This document shows, in pieces, positions 1-8,453 of a stretch of DNA of 64,000 bases. Source of the stretch: JAKFVA01 sp046155225 (GTDB lineage: Bacteria > Pseudomonadota > Gammaproteobacteria > Burkholderiales > Burkholderiaceae_C); the NCBI GenBank assembly GCA_046155225.1, contig JBJXED010000039.1, positions 1-64,000 of the forward strand, written 5' to 3'. How positions within the stretch are numbered: the stretch's first letter is position 1; every line of letters starts with the position of its first letter. The notes beneath the pieces are model-generated. The model saw nothing but the letters and a program-made list of their open reading frames with translations, did no database searches and was not told where the DNA came from. Both the position numbers and the translations under genes were made by a program.

Positions 1-50
1 CGGTGCGGCCCGGCCTCAATTGCAGAAAATCATCATTACCAGGATTCCCC

Positions 51-671
51 ATGAGCGCACTTGACCTGTCTTTTGAAACCCGCGGCCTGGGCATGGTGCC
101 CATGGTGATCGAGCAGTCCGGCCGGGGTGAGCGCAGCTATGACATTTACTCGCGCCTGCTCAAGGAGCGGGTGATTTTTCTGGTCGGCCCGGTAAATGAC
201 CAGACCGCCAATCTGGTGGTCGCGCAGCTCTTGTTTTTGGAGAGCGAAAACCCCGACAAAGACATCTCGTTTTATATCAATTCGCCTGGCGGCTCGGTCA
301 CCGCCGGCATGGCCATCTACGACACGATGCAGTTCATCAAGCCTGAAGTCTCGACGCTGTGTGTCGGCATGGCCGCCAGCATGGGCGCGTTTTTGCTCGC
401 CGCCGGGGCCAAGGGCAAACGCTTTACCCTGCCCAATTCTCGCGTGATGATTCACCAGCCCTCGGGCGGCGCGCAAGGCCAGGCCAGCGACATTGAAATC
501 CACGCCCGCGATATTTTGAAAACCCGCGACCAGCTCAACCGCATCATGGCCGAGCGCACCGGCCAGACGGTCGAGAAAATCGAGCGCGACACCGAGCGCG
601 ACTACTTCATGTTTGCCGACGAGGCCAAAGAGTACGGCGTGGTGGACCAGGTGATTGCCAAGCGGCCCTGA
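51..671 (+). CDS. clpP: ATP-dependent Clp protease proteolytic subunit ClpP
   Basis: Serine peptidase that forms the double-heptamer chamber degrading substrates unfolded by ClpX or ClpA in the cytoplasm. The ATG at 51 gives 206 residues, the usual family length; the frame stays open upstream to position 3 but those residues are not ClpP-like. The catalytic triad is visible as Ser110 (GMAASMGAF), His135 (MIHQPSGG) and Asp184 (IERDTERD). The N-terminal MVIEQSGRGERSYDIYSRLL segment is the conserved axial-loop region, preceded by a short propeptide. clpX follows after 233 bases, the standard proteobacterial order; trigger factor would be expected just outside the left edge. Confidence 0.97.
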   Translation: MSALDLSFETRGLGMVPMVIEQSGRGERSYDIYSRLLKERVIFLVGPVNDQTANLVVAQLLFLESENPDKDISFYINSPGGSVTAGMAIYDTMQFIKPEVSTLCVGMAASMGAFLLAAGAKGKRFTLPNSRVMIHQPSGGAQGQASDIEIHARDILKTRDQLNRIMAERTGQTVEKIERDTERDYFMFADEAKEYGVVDQVIAKRP

Positions 672-788
672 GTTGCCGGTTTGAATCGGGTCCGCTGCGG
701 TGTGGTTTTCTGGGCTTGGGCAGCACTGCGCAATGGCCAAACAAGTCGGGTTAAACTGGTTTTGGACAGGCAGTGGCCCCAGGCGTTG

Positions 789-883
789 AAATGCTCTTTT
801 CGCCGACTTTTCCCGATTTTTAATGTCAAATTGGCCTCTAGCTAAGGTAGATTCTGCCGGTATAGCTATCCATTTAATAGTAG
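789..883 (+). repeat. Dispersed Comamonadaceae repeat, copy A (clpP-clpX intergenic)
   Basis: The core at 831-883 runs from TTGGCCTCTAGCTAAGG through GCCGGTATAGCTATCC to AATAGTAG. It matches the other copies in this window (8745, 16973, 17797, 38663 and, reversed, 52388 and 63362). The AT-rich 40 bases before it (from 789) also resemble the flank of the 52388 copy. It occupies most of the clpP-clpX gap, just before the clpX start region. No coding function is seen. Confidence 0.75.
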
Positions 884-904
884 TTTATTGAGGGTTTAGA
901 CCAC

Positions 905-2170
905 ATGGCCGATAAAAAAGGCGCTTCCGGCGAGAAAACCTTGTACTGCTCTTTTTGCGGCAAGAGCCAGCACGAGGTCAAAAAACTCATTGCCGGGCCG
1001 TCGGTGTTTATTTGCGATGAGTGCATTGACTTGTGCAATGAAATCATCCGTGACGAGCTCCCCGCAGCGGATGACACGCGCGCAGATTCGGCTGATTTGC
1101 CGACACCGTCGGAGATCAAGGCCAACCTTGACAACTACGTGATTGGCCAGGACGTGGCCAAGCGCATTCTGGCGGTGGCCGTCTATAACCACTACAAGCG
1201 CCTCAAACACAAGGAAAAAGCCCGCAAGGATGACATCGAGCTGGCCAAGAGCAATATTTTGCTGATCGGCCCCACCGGTTCGGGCAAAACCCTGCTGGCG
1301 CAAACGCTGGCGCGCATGCTTGACGTGCCGTTTGTGATGGCCGACGCCACCACCCTGACCGAAGCCGGTTATGTCGGCGAGGATGTCGAAAACATCATCT
1401 CCAAGCTGCTGCAAAGCTGCAATTACGAGGTGGAGCGGGCGCAGCGCGGCATTGTGTATATCGACGAGATTGACAAAATCTCGCGCAAATCCGACAACCC
1501 GTCGATCACCCGCGATGTCTCGGGCGAGGGCGTGCAGCAGGCTCTGTTAAAGCTGATTGAAGGCACGATGGCCAGCGTACCGCCGCAAGGCGGGCGCAAG
1601 CACCCCAACCAGGACTTTTTGCAGATCGACACGACCAACATCCTCTTCATATGCGGCGGTGCCTTCTCTGGGCTGGAAAAAGTCATTGAAAACCGCACTG
1701 AGTCATCGGGCATTGGTTTTGGCGCGGCAGTCAAAAGCAAGGCGCAGCGCGCCCTGACCGAGGTGTTCAAGGAAGTGGAGCCCGAAGATTTGATTAAATT
1801 TGGCCTGATTCCCGAACTCGTCGGCCGCATGCCCGTGGTGGCGACTTTGGCCGAGCTGAGTGAAGACGCGCTGGTGCAAATTCTGGTTGAGCCCAAAAAC
1901 GCGCTCATCAAGCAATACGGCAAGCTGCTGGCGATGGAGGGAGTGGATCTTGAAATTCGCCCTTCGGCGCTCAAGGCCATTGCACGCAAGGCGTTGGCCC
2001 GAAAGACAGGTGCACGCGGCTTGCGCTCGATTTTGGAGCAATCGCTTTTGGGCACGATGTTTGATTTGCCCACCAGCAGCAATGTGGACAAAGTCGTGAT
2101 TGACGAGTCCACCATCGAAGAAAACAAGCCGCCGCTGCTGGTTTACCGTGAAGCCGCCAAGCAAGCCTGA
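905..2170 (+). CDS. clpX: ATP-dependent protease ATPase subunit ClpX
   Basis: AAA+ unfoldase that recognises, unfolds and feeds substrates into ClpP. The 421-residue length is normal. The N-terminal zinc-binding domain shows Cys15, Cys18, Cys37 and Cys40 (YCSFCGK and FICDECIDLC). Walker A is GPTGSGKT at 122-129, the pore loop GYVG is near 155-158, and Walker B is VYIDEID at 184-190. The ClpP-docking IGF loop (GIGFGA) and the sensor-2 arginine in GARGLRS are present. It lies between clpP and lon, so three protein quality-control genes are contiguous. A dispersed repeat fills the upstream gap, so any private promoter would overlap that repeat. Confidence 0.97.
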   Translation: MADKKGASGEKTLYCSFCGKSQHEVKKLIAGPSVFICDECIDLCNEIIRDELPAADDTRADSADLPTPSEIKANLDNYVIGQDVAKRILAVAVYNHYKRLKHKEKARKDDIELAKSNILLIGPTGSGKTLLAQTLARMLDVPFVMADATTLTEAGYVGEDVENIISKLLQSCNYEVERAQRGIVYIDEIDKISRKSDNPSITRDVSGEGVQQALLKLIEGTMASVPPQGGRKHPNQDFLQIDTTNILFICGGAFSGLEKVIENRTESSGIGFGAAVKSKAQRALTEVFKEVEPEDLIKFGLIPELVGRMPVVATLAELSEDALVQILVEPKNALIKQYGKLLAMEGVDLEIRPSALKAIARKALARKTGARGLRSILEQSLLGTMFDLPTSSNVDKVVIDESTIEENKPPLLVYREAAKQA

Positions 2171-2274
2171 GCCTGCGCCCCGCCTACTTTGCATTCGCGC
2201 CGCTTGATAATCCCCCAAGCAAGCCCACTTGCTCACCAGACCTTAACCTTTGCCCGAATACCTCAAGGACGCCC

Positions 2275-4716
2275 ATGTCTGGCCAAATCCCCATGCCCTC
2301 CACCCTGATTGACCTGCCGCTGTTGCCATTGCGCGACGTGGTGGTGTTCCCGCACATGGTGATCCCGCTGTTTGTCGGCCGCCCCAAAAGCATCAAGGCC
2401 CTGGAAGCCGCCATGGAGTCGGAGCGCCGCATCATGCTGGTAGCGCAAAAAACCGCTGCCAAAGACGAGCCCTCGGTCGCCGACATGTTTGACATGGGCT
2501 GCGTCTCGACCATTTTGCAAATGCTCAAATTGCCAGACGGTACTGTCAAAGTGCTGGTTGAAGGCCAACAGCGCGCGCAGGTGAATCAGATCGAAGAAGG
2601 CGAATCGCACTTCACAGCCAAGGTCACGCCGATTGAGTCTGATCAGCCAGCGCCCAAAACCAATGAGATTGAGGCGCTGCGCCGCGCACTGATGCAGCAG
2701 TTTGACCAGTACGTCAAGCTGAACAAGAAAATTCCTCCGGAAATTTTGACGTCCATCTCCAGCATTGATGATTCAGGACGCTTGGCCGACACGATTGCCG
2801 CGCACCTGCCGCTCAAGTTGGAGAACAAGCAGCAGGTGCTCGAGTTGTCAGAGATCAAGCCGCGCATGGAAAATCTGTTTGGCCAATTGGAGCGCGAGGT
2901 AGACATCCTCAACGTGGACAAAAAGATCCGCGGCCGCGTCAAGCGCCAGATGGAGAAGAACCAGCGCGATTTTTATTTGAACGAGCAGGTCAAGGCGATT
3001 CAAAAAGAACTCGGTGAAGGCGAAGAGGGCGCTGACATCGAAGAGATTGAGAAAAAAATCAAGTTGGCCAAGATGCCCAAAGAGGCGCTGAAAAAAGCCG
3101 AGGGCGAGCTGAAAAAGTTAAAGCTGATGTCACCGATGTCGGCCGAAGCCACTGTGGTGCGCAACTACATTGACGTGCTGACGGCCTTGCCGTGGAGCAA
3201 GAAAACCAAGATCAAGCACAACCTTGGTAATGCCGAGGTGGTGCTCAACGAAGATCACCACGGCCTGGAAAAAGTCAAAGACCGCATCCTGGAATACCTT
3301 GCGGTGCAGCAGCGGGTGGACAAAGTCAAAGCGCCGATTCTTTGCCTGGTAGGCCCCCCTGGGGTCGGTAAAACCTCACTCGGCCAGTCGATTGCCAAAG
3401 CCACTGGCCGCAAGTACGTGCGCATGGCCCTGGGCGGCATGCGTGACGAGGCCGAACTTCGCGGCCACCGCCGCACCTACATTGGCGCGCTCCCGGGCAA
3501 GGTGTTGCAAAACCTGACCAAAGTCGGCACCCGCAATCCGCTGTTCCTGCTCGACGAGATCGACAAGCTGGGCACCGACTTTCGCGGCGACCCCTCGAGT
3601 GCCTTGCTCGAGGTGCTTGACCCAGAGCAAAACCACACTTTTGGCGACCATTACGTCGAGGTGGATTTTGATCTGAGCGACGTGATGTTTGTCGCCACGT
3701 CCAACTCCATGAATATTCCTCCGGCGCTGCTCGACCGGATGGAGGTGATTCGGCTGTCTGGCTACACCGAAGACGAAAAAACCAATATTGCCTGCAAATA
3801 CCTGTTGCCCAAACAGCTCAAGAACAACGGTGTCAAGGCTGAAGAGTTGCTCATCACCGAGCCGGCGGTACGCGACATGGTGCGCTACTACACGCGCGAA
3901 GCGGGTGTGCGTTCGCTGGAACGCGAGTTGTCCAAAATTTGCCGCAAGGTGGTCAAAGGCATTCAGCTTAAAAAATACACCGAACTGGTGACGGTGACGG
4001 CAGACAACCTGAACGACTTTTTGGGTGTGCGCAAGTTCACCTACGGCCGCGCTGAGGAGCAAAACCAGGTCGGCCAGGTGGTGGGGTTGGCATGGACCGA
4101 AGTTGGCGGCGACTTGCTCACCATCGAGGCGGCCATCATGCCGGGCAAAGGCGTCATCACCCGCACCGGCTCGCTCGGCGACGTGATGAAAGAATCGGTG
4201 GAGACTGCGCGCACAGTGGTACGCAGCCGCTCGCGCCGCCTGGGCATCAAGGACGAGGCGTTTGAGAAAAAAGACGTGCACATTCACGTGCCCGACGGCG
4301 CTACGCCCAAAGACGGGCCGAGCGCCGGTGCGGCAATGACCACGGCCTTTGTTTCGGCCATGACAGGCATTGCGGTGCGCGGCGATGTCGCCATGACGGG
4401 CGAAATTACCCTGCGCGGCGAAGTCACCGCGATTGGCGGCTTGAAAGAAAAGCTGCTGGCGGCCCTGCGCGGCGGCATCAAGACCGTGCTGATCCCGGAA
4501 GAGAATGCCAAAGACTTGCAGGATATTCCCGAGAACGTCAAAAACGGTTTGGAGATCGTGCCAGTGCGCTGGATCGACAAGGTACTGGAGCTTGCGCTGG
4601 TGCGCATGCCTGAGCCTTTGCCCGATGACGAACCAGCCTCTGTTCCCGCTGCAGCCGCCGCTGCAGCCGCCGTTGCGCCAGTAGCCGATGTTGCGGCCCC
4701 ATCGATCAAGCACTGA
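2275..4716 (+). CDS. lon: Lon protease (ATP-dependent serine protease)
   Basis: Homohexameric cytoplasmic AAA+ protease that degrades misfolded and short-lived regulatory proteins. At 813 residues it carries a LonN substrate domain (about 12-200), a coiled-coil linker, an AAA+ module with Walker A GPPGVGKT at 360-367 and Walker B FLLDEIDK, and a C-terminal peptidase domain. The Ser-Lys dyad is Ser683 (DGPSAGAAM) and Lys726 (GGLKEKLL). About 30 residues after the conserved domain form an Ala/Pro/Val-rich tail, encoded by near-repeats of CTGCAGCCGC, which most Lon proteins lack. It follows clpX by 104 bases and is followed by a tRNA promoter. Confidence 0.97.
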   Translation: MSGQIPMPSTLIDLPLLPLRDVVVFPHMVIPLFVGRPKSIKALEAAMESERRIMLVAQKTAAKDEPSVADMFDMGCVSTILQMLKLPDGTVKVLVEGQQRAQVNQIEEGESHFTAKVTPIESDQPAPKTNEIEALRRALMQQFDQYVKLNKKIPPEILTSISSIDDSGRLADTIAAHLPLKLENKQQVLELSEIKPRMENLFGQLEREVDILNVDKKIRGRVKRQMEKNQRDFYLNEQVKAIQKELGEGEEGADIEEIEKKIKLAKMPKEALKKAEGELKKLKLMSPMSAEATVVRNYIDVLTALPWSKKTKIKHNLGNAEVVLNEDHHGLEKVKDRILEYLAVQQRVDKVKAPILCLVGPPGVGKTSLGQSIAKATGRKYVRMALGGMRDEAELRGHRRTYIGALPGKVLQNLTKVGTRNPLFLLDEIDKLGTDFRGDPSSALLEVLDPEQNHTFGDHYVEVDFDLSDVMFVATSNSMNIPPALLDRMEVIRLSGYTEDEKTNIACKYLLPKQLKNNGVKAEELLITEPAVRDMVRYYTREAGVRSLERELSKICRKVVKGIQLKKYTELVTVTADNLNDFLGVRKFTYGRAEEQNQVGQVVGLAWTEVGGDLLTIEAAIMPGKGVITRTGSLGDVMKESVETARTVVRSRSRRLGIKDEAFEKKDVHIHVPDGATPKDGPSAGAAMTTAFVSAMTGIAVRGDVAMTGEITLRGEVTAIGGLKEKLLAALRGGIKTVLIPEENAKDLQDIPENVKNGLEIVPVRWIDKVLELALVRMPEPLPDDEPASVPAAAAAAAAVAPVADVAAPSIKH

Positions 4717-4756
4717 AAATCTACACGCGCTGGCAAAAGAGGCAATTAAATGGCGC

Positions 4757-4762
4757 TATAAT
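4757..4762 (+). promoter_or_regulatory. -10 hexamer for tRNA-Gly
   Basis: A perfect TATAAT lies 14 bases before the mature 5' end of tRNA-Gly. No good -35 is visible at 17 base spacing; TGGCAA at 4731 is a poor and too distant candidate. Inferred promoter for the tRNA-Gly unit after lon. Confidence 0.55.
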
Positions 4763-4776
4763 TTGCGGCTGTATTC

Positions 4777-4852
4777 GCGGGAGTAGCTCAGTTGGTAGAG
4801 CGCAACCTTGCCAAGGTTGAGGTCGAGAGTTCGAGACTCTTCTCCCGCTCCA
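4777..4852 (+). tRNA. tRNA-Gly (anticodon GCC)
   Basis: A 76-base cloverleaf with acceptor stem GCGGGAG/CTCCCGC and encoded TCCA 3' end. The anticodon stem is CAACC/GGTTG with loop TTGCCAA, giving anticodon GCC. The D-arm GCTCAGTTGGTAGAGC and T-arm GAGAGTTCGAGACTC are canonical. It reads GGC/GGU glycine codons and is followed by an intrinsic terminator. Confidence 0.97.
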
Positions 4853-4861
4853 TGTTCAATG

Positions 4862-4891
4862 AAAAGGGAAGCTGCGGCTTCCCTTTTTCAT
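4862..4891 (+). terminator. Intrinsic terminator after tRNA-Gly
   Basis: Stem AAAAGGGAAGC / GCTTCCCTTTTT with a short TGCG-type loop, ending in a T-run, directly after the tRNA-Gly 3' end. It implies that tRNA-Gly and tRNA-Cys are separately transcribed or only partly read through. Confidence 0.75.
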
Positions 4892-4927
4892 CAGCAGCGT
4901 GGTGAAATTTAAGCGTTTTAAGTTCAG

Positions 4928-5001
4928 GGCGCGGTAGCAAAGCGGTTATGCAACGGATTGCAAATCCGTCTAGCCCGGTTCGACTCCGGGCCGCGCCTCC
5001 A
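4928..5001 (+). tRNA. tRNA-Cys (anticodon GCA)
   Basis: A 74-base cloverleaf with acceptor GGCGCGG/CCGCGCC and encoded TCCA end. The anticodon stem GGATT/AATCC encloses the GCA anticodon. The T-arm CCCGGTTCGACTCCGGG is canonical. It lies between two intrinsic terminators in a Gly-Cys-Leu tRNA cluster. Confidence 0.96.
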
Positions 5002-5015
5002 GCTGTTTTAGTTCG

Positions 5016-5050
5016 CAGCCCCGCCATTGGTCTGACGGGGCTGTTTTGTT
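5016..5050 (+). terminator. Intrinsic terminator after tRNA-Cys
   Basis: Perfect 8 bp stem CAGCCCCG (5016-5023) / CGGGGCTG (5036-5043), then TTTTGTTTG. It sits 15 bases after the tRNA-Cys CCA end. Confidence 0.75.
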
Positions 5051-5090
5051 TGCCAGCCTCAAGGCTTAATATGCAGCTTTGAAGCTGCGC

Positions 5091-5184
5091 GCCCTGGTGG
5101 TGAAATTGGTAGACACAGCGGACTTAAAATCCGCCGCTTTCCTGCATAAGGGGCGTACCGGTTCGATTCCGGTTCGGGGCACCA
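5091..5184 (+). tRNA. tRNA-Leu (anticodon TAA)
   Basis: Class II tRNA of 94 bases with acceptor GCCCTGG pairing to the TCGGGGC end and encoded ACCA. The anticodon arm GCGGA-CTTAAAA-TCCGC gives anticodon TAA. The extra arm between the anticodon and T arms is about 22 bases, rather long but within what class II tRNAs allow. The T-arm ACCGGTTCGATTCCGGT is canonical. A protein gene starts only 19 bases downstream, so cotranscription is possible. Confidence 0.93.
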
Positions 5185-5203
5185 ACTCAGTTAAAGTTAA
5201 TCC

Positions 5204-5842
5204 ATGCCAAGTTACAACGCCCCTTTTGAGATCCATGTCCACGGCGAAGTGCCCCTGCGTCCTGACGTGAGCTTTGAGCAGTTGCAAGATGCGCTGAAGC
5301 CCCTGTGGAAATACGCCGGCGCTCGCTCGCTGGCTGACGGTGCTACCAGTGCTTACGAAGAAGAGCCGGGCATTCAACTTGACGCCCAAACGCATGTGCT
5401 GCAAATATGCTGGACCGTTCCGGGTGACGAGGACTTCCGCCAGGTGCTTGATGAGATGTGCATGGCGCTCAACGAGTTGTCACTGCAAGGCGCTTCCATT
5501 GAAGTGACTTTCTATGACACCGACTTTGACGAAGACGATGACGAGAGCGCGCCCGGCACGCAGGACGCCCGTGATGATTTCGTGATGCTTTTTGTCGGCC
5601 CCACACCAGCCGCCATCATGCAGGCGCAGCGCGACCTTCTTGTGCAAGATGTTGTGAACATGATGGAGCGGCACTTCGATGGTGCCGAGTTGGGCGGTGT
5701 CGTAGCCGAGATAGACCGCCTGTTTGCTCAGCGGTTTGAGGTTTTGGTCAGCTCACTCGATCTGGGCAAACCGCCGCGCGGCAGCTCAGGCGGTGCAGGC
5801 AGCTCGGGCCATGGCGGGCGTCGTCCGCGGCATTTGCACTAG
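5204..5842 (+). CDS. Conserved hypothetical protein (DUF6806-like)
   Basis: A 212-residue soluble, acidic protein with no signal peptide or membrane segment. An acidic run at about 107-113 (DFDEDDDES) divides it. The C-terminal 20-25 residues are Gly/Ser/His/Arg-rich and probably disordered. The middle (DDFVMLFVGPTPAAIMQAQR) looks like the conserved core. From memory it resembles a small domain of unknown function (DUF6806) of Comamonadaceae; that family name is tentative. It sits directly after tRNA-Leu and 24 bases before the MFS gene, which hints at cotranscription with the permease. No function can be assigned. Confidence 0.72.
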   Translation: MPSYNAPFEIHVHGEVPLRPDVSFEQLQDALKPLWKYAGARSLADGATSAYEEEPGIQLDAQTHVLQICWTVPGDEDFRQVLDEMCMALNELSLQGASIEVTFYDTDFDEDDDESAPGTQDARDDFVMLFVGPTPAAIMQAQRDLLVQDVVNMMERHFDGAELGGVVAEIDRLFAQRFEVLVSSLDLGKPPRGSSGGAGSSGHGGRRPRHLH

Positions 5843-5866
5843 CAGAGCTGTCCAAGGTCTGTATTT

Positions 5867-7174
5867 ATGGCCTTGTTTTCTCAGAGCGCCCTGAACCCTG
5901 GGGTGCGAAAGCGCGAAGTGTTTGGCTGGGCGATGTACGACTTCGCCAACTCGGCCTTCACTACCGTTGTCATCACGGCCGTGTTTGCGGCGTATTTCAC
6001 GGGCAGCATTGCCCAACGCGCGCCTTGGGCTACCTTTGCCTGGACGGCGGCGCTCAGCCTGTCGTCTTTGATCGTGATGCTTTCCATGCCGGCGCTCGGG
6101 GCATGGGCCGACGCCCGCGCCGCCAAGAAGCGCCTGCTCATCTTCACCACCGCAGGGTGTGTCCTGGCTACCGCAGCCCTGGCATTGACCGGGCCGGGCA
6201 CAGTGGTGCTTGCCGTGCTGTTGATCGTGCTGGCCAACACCTTCTATGCCTGGGGCGAGTCGCTGGCGGCGTCATTCTTGCCCGAGTTGGCGCGGCCTGA
6301 AGCCTTGGGCAAAGTCAGCGGCTGGGGCTGGAGTTTCGGCTATATCGGCGGCATGTTGGCACTGGGCCTGTGCCTGGCCTATGTGCTGTCAGCGCAGGCC
6401 CGAGGGCAAAGTGCCGCCGAGTTCGTGCCCATCACCATGCTGGTGACAGCGGTGTTTTATGGCGCTTCGGCCTGCGCGACGTTTGCGTTACTGCAAGAGC
6501 GTGCCGCGCCCGCACAAACGGCTCCGGCGGGCGGTTTGGGTGCCTCGCTGCGCCAGTTGCGCCAAACCTTTGTGCAGGCGCGACAGTACCGGGATTTGAT
6601 GTGGTTGCTCGCCAGCACCGTCAGCTACCAGGGCGGCGTGGCAGCAACGATTGCGCTGGCGGCCATTTATGCCGAGCAAGTCATAGGCTTTGCCCAGCAA
6701 GAAACCATGGTGCTGATCTTTGCGCTCAATCTGGCGGCTGCCATTGGCGCTTTTGTTTTTGGCTATGGGCAGGACCGCATCGGCCACCGCTTGGCCCTGG
6801 CTCTGACACTGGTGGGCTGGATCATCACTTGCGTCCTGGCAGCGCTGGCCACGACCAAAACCGATTTTTGGTACGCCGCTGCATTGGCTGGTTTATGCAT
6901 GGGCAGCAGCCAATCGGCTGGCCGCGCCATGGTGGGGCTGCTCGCGCCGGCCCGGCAGCTTGCTGAGTTCTATGGTTTGTGGACGTTTGCCGTGCGTCTG
7001 GCCAGCATCATTGGCCCCTTGAGCTTTGGCACCATTGCGTGGTTGTCGGGTGGCGACCAGCGACTGGCGATTCTCTCTACTGCCGTGTTGTTTGTCATGG
7101 GTTTGCTGCTGCTGTGGCCGCTCGACATGGCGCGCGGGCAGGCGGCAGCCAACGCGCCGACTGCCGCGACTTGA
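5867..7174 (+). CDS. MFS permease, UMF1/Atg22-like
   Basis: A 435-residue inner-membrane protein with about 12 hydrophobic segments and no signal peptide. The N-terminus FGWAMYDFANSAFTTVV is the hallmark of the UMF1 (Vps22/BtlA-type) branch of the major facilitator superfamily. A mid-protein cytoplasmic loop rich in Gln/Arg (about residues 210-240) separates the two six-helix halves, and GYGQDRIGHR is the usual loop motif at the start of the second half. In fungi the family exports amino acids from vacuoles; bacterial substrates are generally unknown. It starts 24 bases after the preceding hypothetical gene, suggesting an operon. Confidence 0.85.
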   Translation: MALFSQSALNPGVRKREVFGWAMYDFANSAFTTVVITAVFAAYFTGSIAQRAPWATFAWTAALSLSSLIVMLSMPALGAWADARAAKKRLLIFTTAGCVLATAALALTGPGTVVLAVLLIVLANTFYAWGESLAASFLPELARPEALGKVSGWGWSFGYIGGMLALGLCLAYVLSAQARGQSAAEFVPITMLVTAVFYGASACATFALLQERAAPAQTAPAGGLGASLRQLRQTFVQARQYRDLMWLLASTVSYQGGVAATIALAAIYAEQVIGFAQQETMVLIFALNLAAAIGAFVFGYGQDRIGHRLALALTLVGWIITCVLAALATTKTDFWYAAALAGLCMGSSQSAGRAMVGLLAPARQLAEFYGLWTFAVRLASIIGPLSFGTIAWLSGGDQRLAILSTAVLFVMGLLLLWPLDMARGQAAANAPTAAT

Positions 7175-7326
7175 ACTGAAGCCCCGGCCTATGCGCTCCG
7201 GTGCAATTACTTGGCAGCAAGTTGGCTCAGCACTAGGGCAGATGCGGATGGCTCATCATCGTCTGTAAGACTAAAGTCAGTAAAGACAGCCCTCTGCGCA
7301 GTGTTGGGCACATAAAAAGGACTTTG

Positions 7327-8445
7327 GTGAAGCCACTACAAACTTTCTTCGTATCTCTGGGCCTCTTGTATTGGGCGGCGCTGGGCCAGCCAGCGCTGGC
7401 CCAAGATGGCGTCACCAAATCCACCATCGTTATCGGTCAGTCGGTAGCCATGACGGGGCCGGGGTCGGTGCTTGCCGTTCCGTTTGCCCAGGGCGCGCGG
7501 CTGTACTTTGACCGGGTCAACGCCGCCGGCGGCGTGAGCGGCCGCAAAATTGAGCTGGTGACGATGGACGACGCTGGCAATTCCGCCGCTACGGTAGCCA
7601 ACACCAAAAAGCTGCTTGAGCAAGGAGTGTTGTCGCTGTTTGGCTACTACGGCACGCAGCAAGTCACGGCCGCTTACACGGCGATCAAAGACACCGATGT
7701 CTTGCTGTTTGCCCCGATGTCAGGCGCTGACGAATTTCGCGGCGCCAATTTCCCCAACTTGTACTCGCTGCGGCCTGGCTATTCAGAAGAGGCAGCGGCC
7801 ATCACCCGGCATGCTGAGATTCTGGGCGCGCGCAAACTTGCAATCGTCCACGCCAAGGACGCCGAGTCGCTCGCCGCGCTCGATTCGGCCGAACGCACCA
7901 TGGGCGGGCTGGGTGCCAATCTGCTTGCCAAAGTGCCGATTGACAGCATTGACAAAGCCCTCGTTGCGCGGCCGGAGTCGGTGTTGTTGATCGCCGATTC
8001 GGCGGGCGCGGCCATCGCCATCAAAGAGCTGCGCGTCAAGGGCTTTCGCGGCCCGGTGTACGGCTTTTCCAGCACGGGTGAGAGTTTGCTGGCCGACCTG
8101 CTTGGCCCGGCGGGTGCGGGCGTGGTGGTAGCCAGGATTGTGCCCAAGAGCGACAACGCCAAGGTTCCGGTGGTGCGCGACTTGAGGGCAGACGCTGCCA
8201 GCGCCAAGCTGGGCAAGCCCAATGTCTACATGCTCGAAGGCTATATTGCGGCGCGGGTTTACACCGAAGCCCTGAACCGCATCGTCAGCAAAGACGGCCC
8301 CACCCGGGCCCGGCTGCGCAAAGCACTCGATGCCTTGGACGACGTGAGTGTGGGCGGTTTTCGCGTGCATTTTGCCGAGGAGCGGGTGGCCTCGAAAATG
8401 GTGGAGCTCAGCCTGATCGACTCCACTGGCCGGATGCGCGAATAG
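7327..8445 (+). CDS. Periplasmic ABC-type branched-chain amino acid-like binding protein
   Basis: A type I periplasmic binding protein of the LivJ family (Peripla_BP_6). An N-terminal signal peptide (hydrophobic FFVSLGLLYWAALG, cleavage near PALAQDG) precedes a two-lobed domain containing the typical IVIGQSVAMTGPGS and GVLSLFGYYGT segments. The GTG at 7327 is preferred to the TTG at 7324 because AAAAGGA lies 5-6 bases before it. No permease or ATPase gene is adjacent, so it is an orphan component; in Burkholderiales such orphans are common and may act with a distant transporter or a sensor. The ligand cannot be inferred. Confidence 0.87.
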   Translation: MKPLQTFFVSLGLLYWAALGQPALAQDGVTKSTIVIGQSVAMTGPGSVLAVPFAQGARLYFDRVNAAGGVSGRKIELVTMDDAGNSAATVANTKKLLEQGVLSLFGYYGTQQVTAAYTAIKDTDVLLFAPMSGADEFRGANFPNLYSLRPGYSEEAAAITRHAEILGARKLAIVHAKDAESLAALDSAERTMGGLGANLLAKVPIDSIDKALVARPESVLLIADSAGAAIAIKELRVKGFRGPVYGFSSTGESLLADLLGPAGAGVVVARIVPKSDNAKVPVVRDLRADAASAKLGKPNVYMLEGYIAARVYTEALNRIVSKDGPTRARLRKALDALDDVSVGGFRVHFAEERVASKMVELSLIDSTGRMRE

Positions 8446-8453
8446 CGCAGAGC

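Noticed and set aside
36..740. 234-codon open frame antisense to clpP
   Set aside because: Shadow of a GC-rich gene; translation is compositionally biased (His/Ala/Gly) and clpP is unambiguous on the other strand.
3376..4713. 445-codon open frame antisense to lon
   Set aside because: High-GC antisense shadow; no domain motifs and fully covered by lon.
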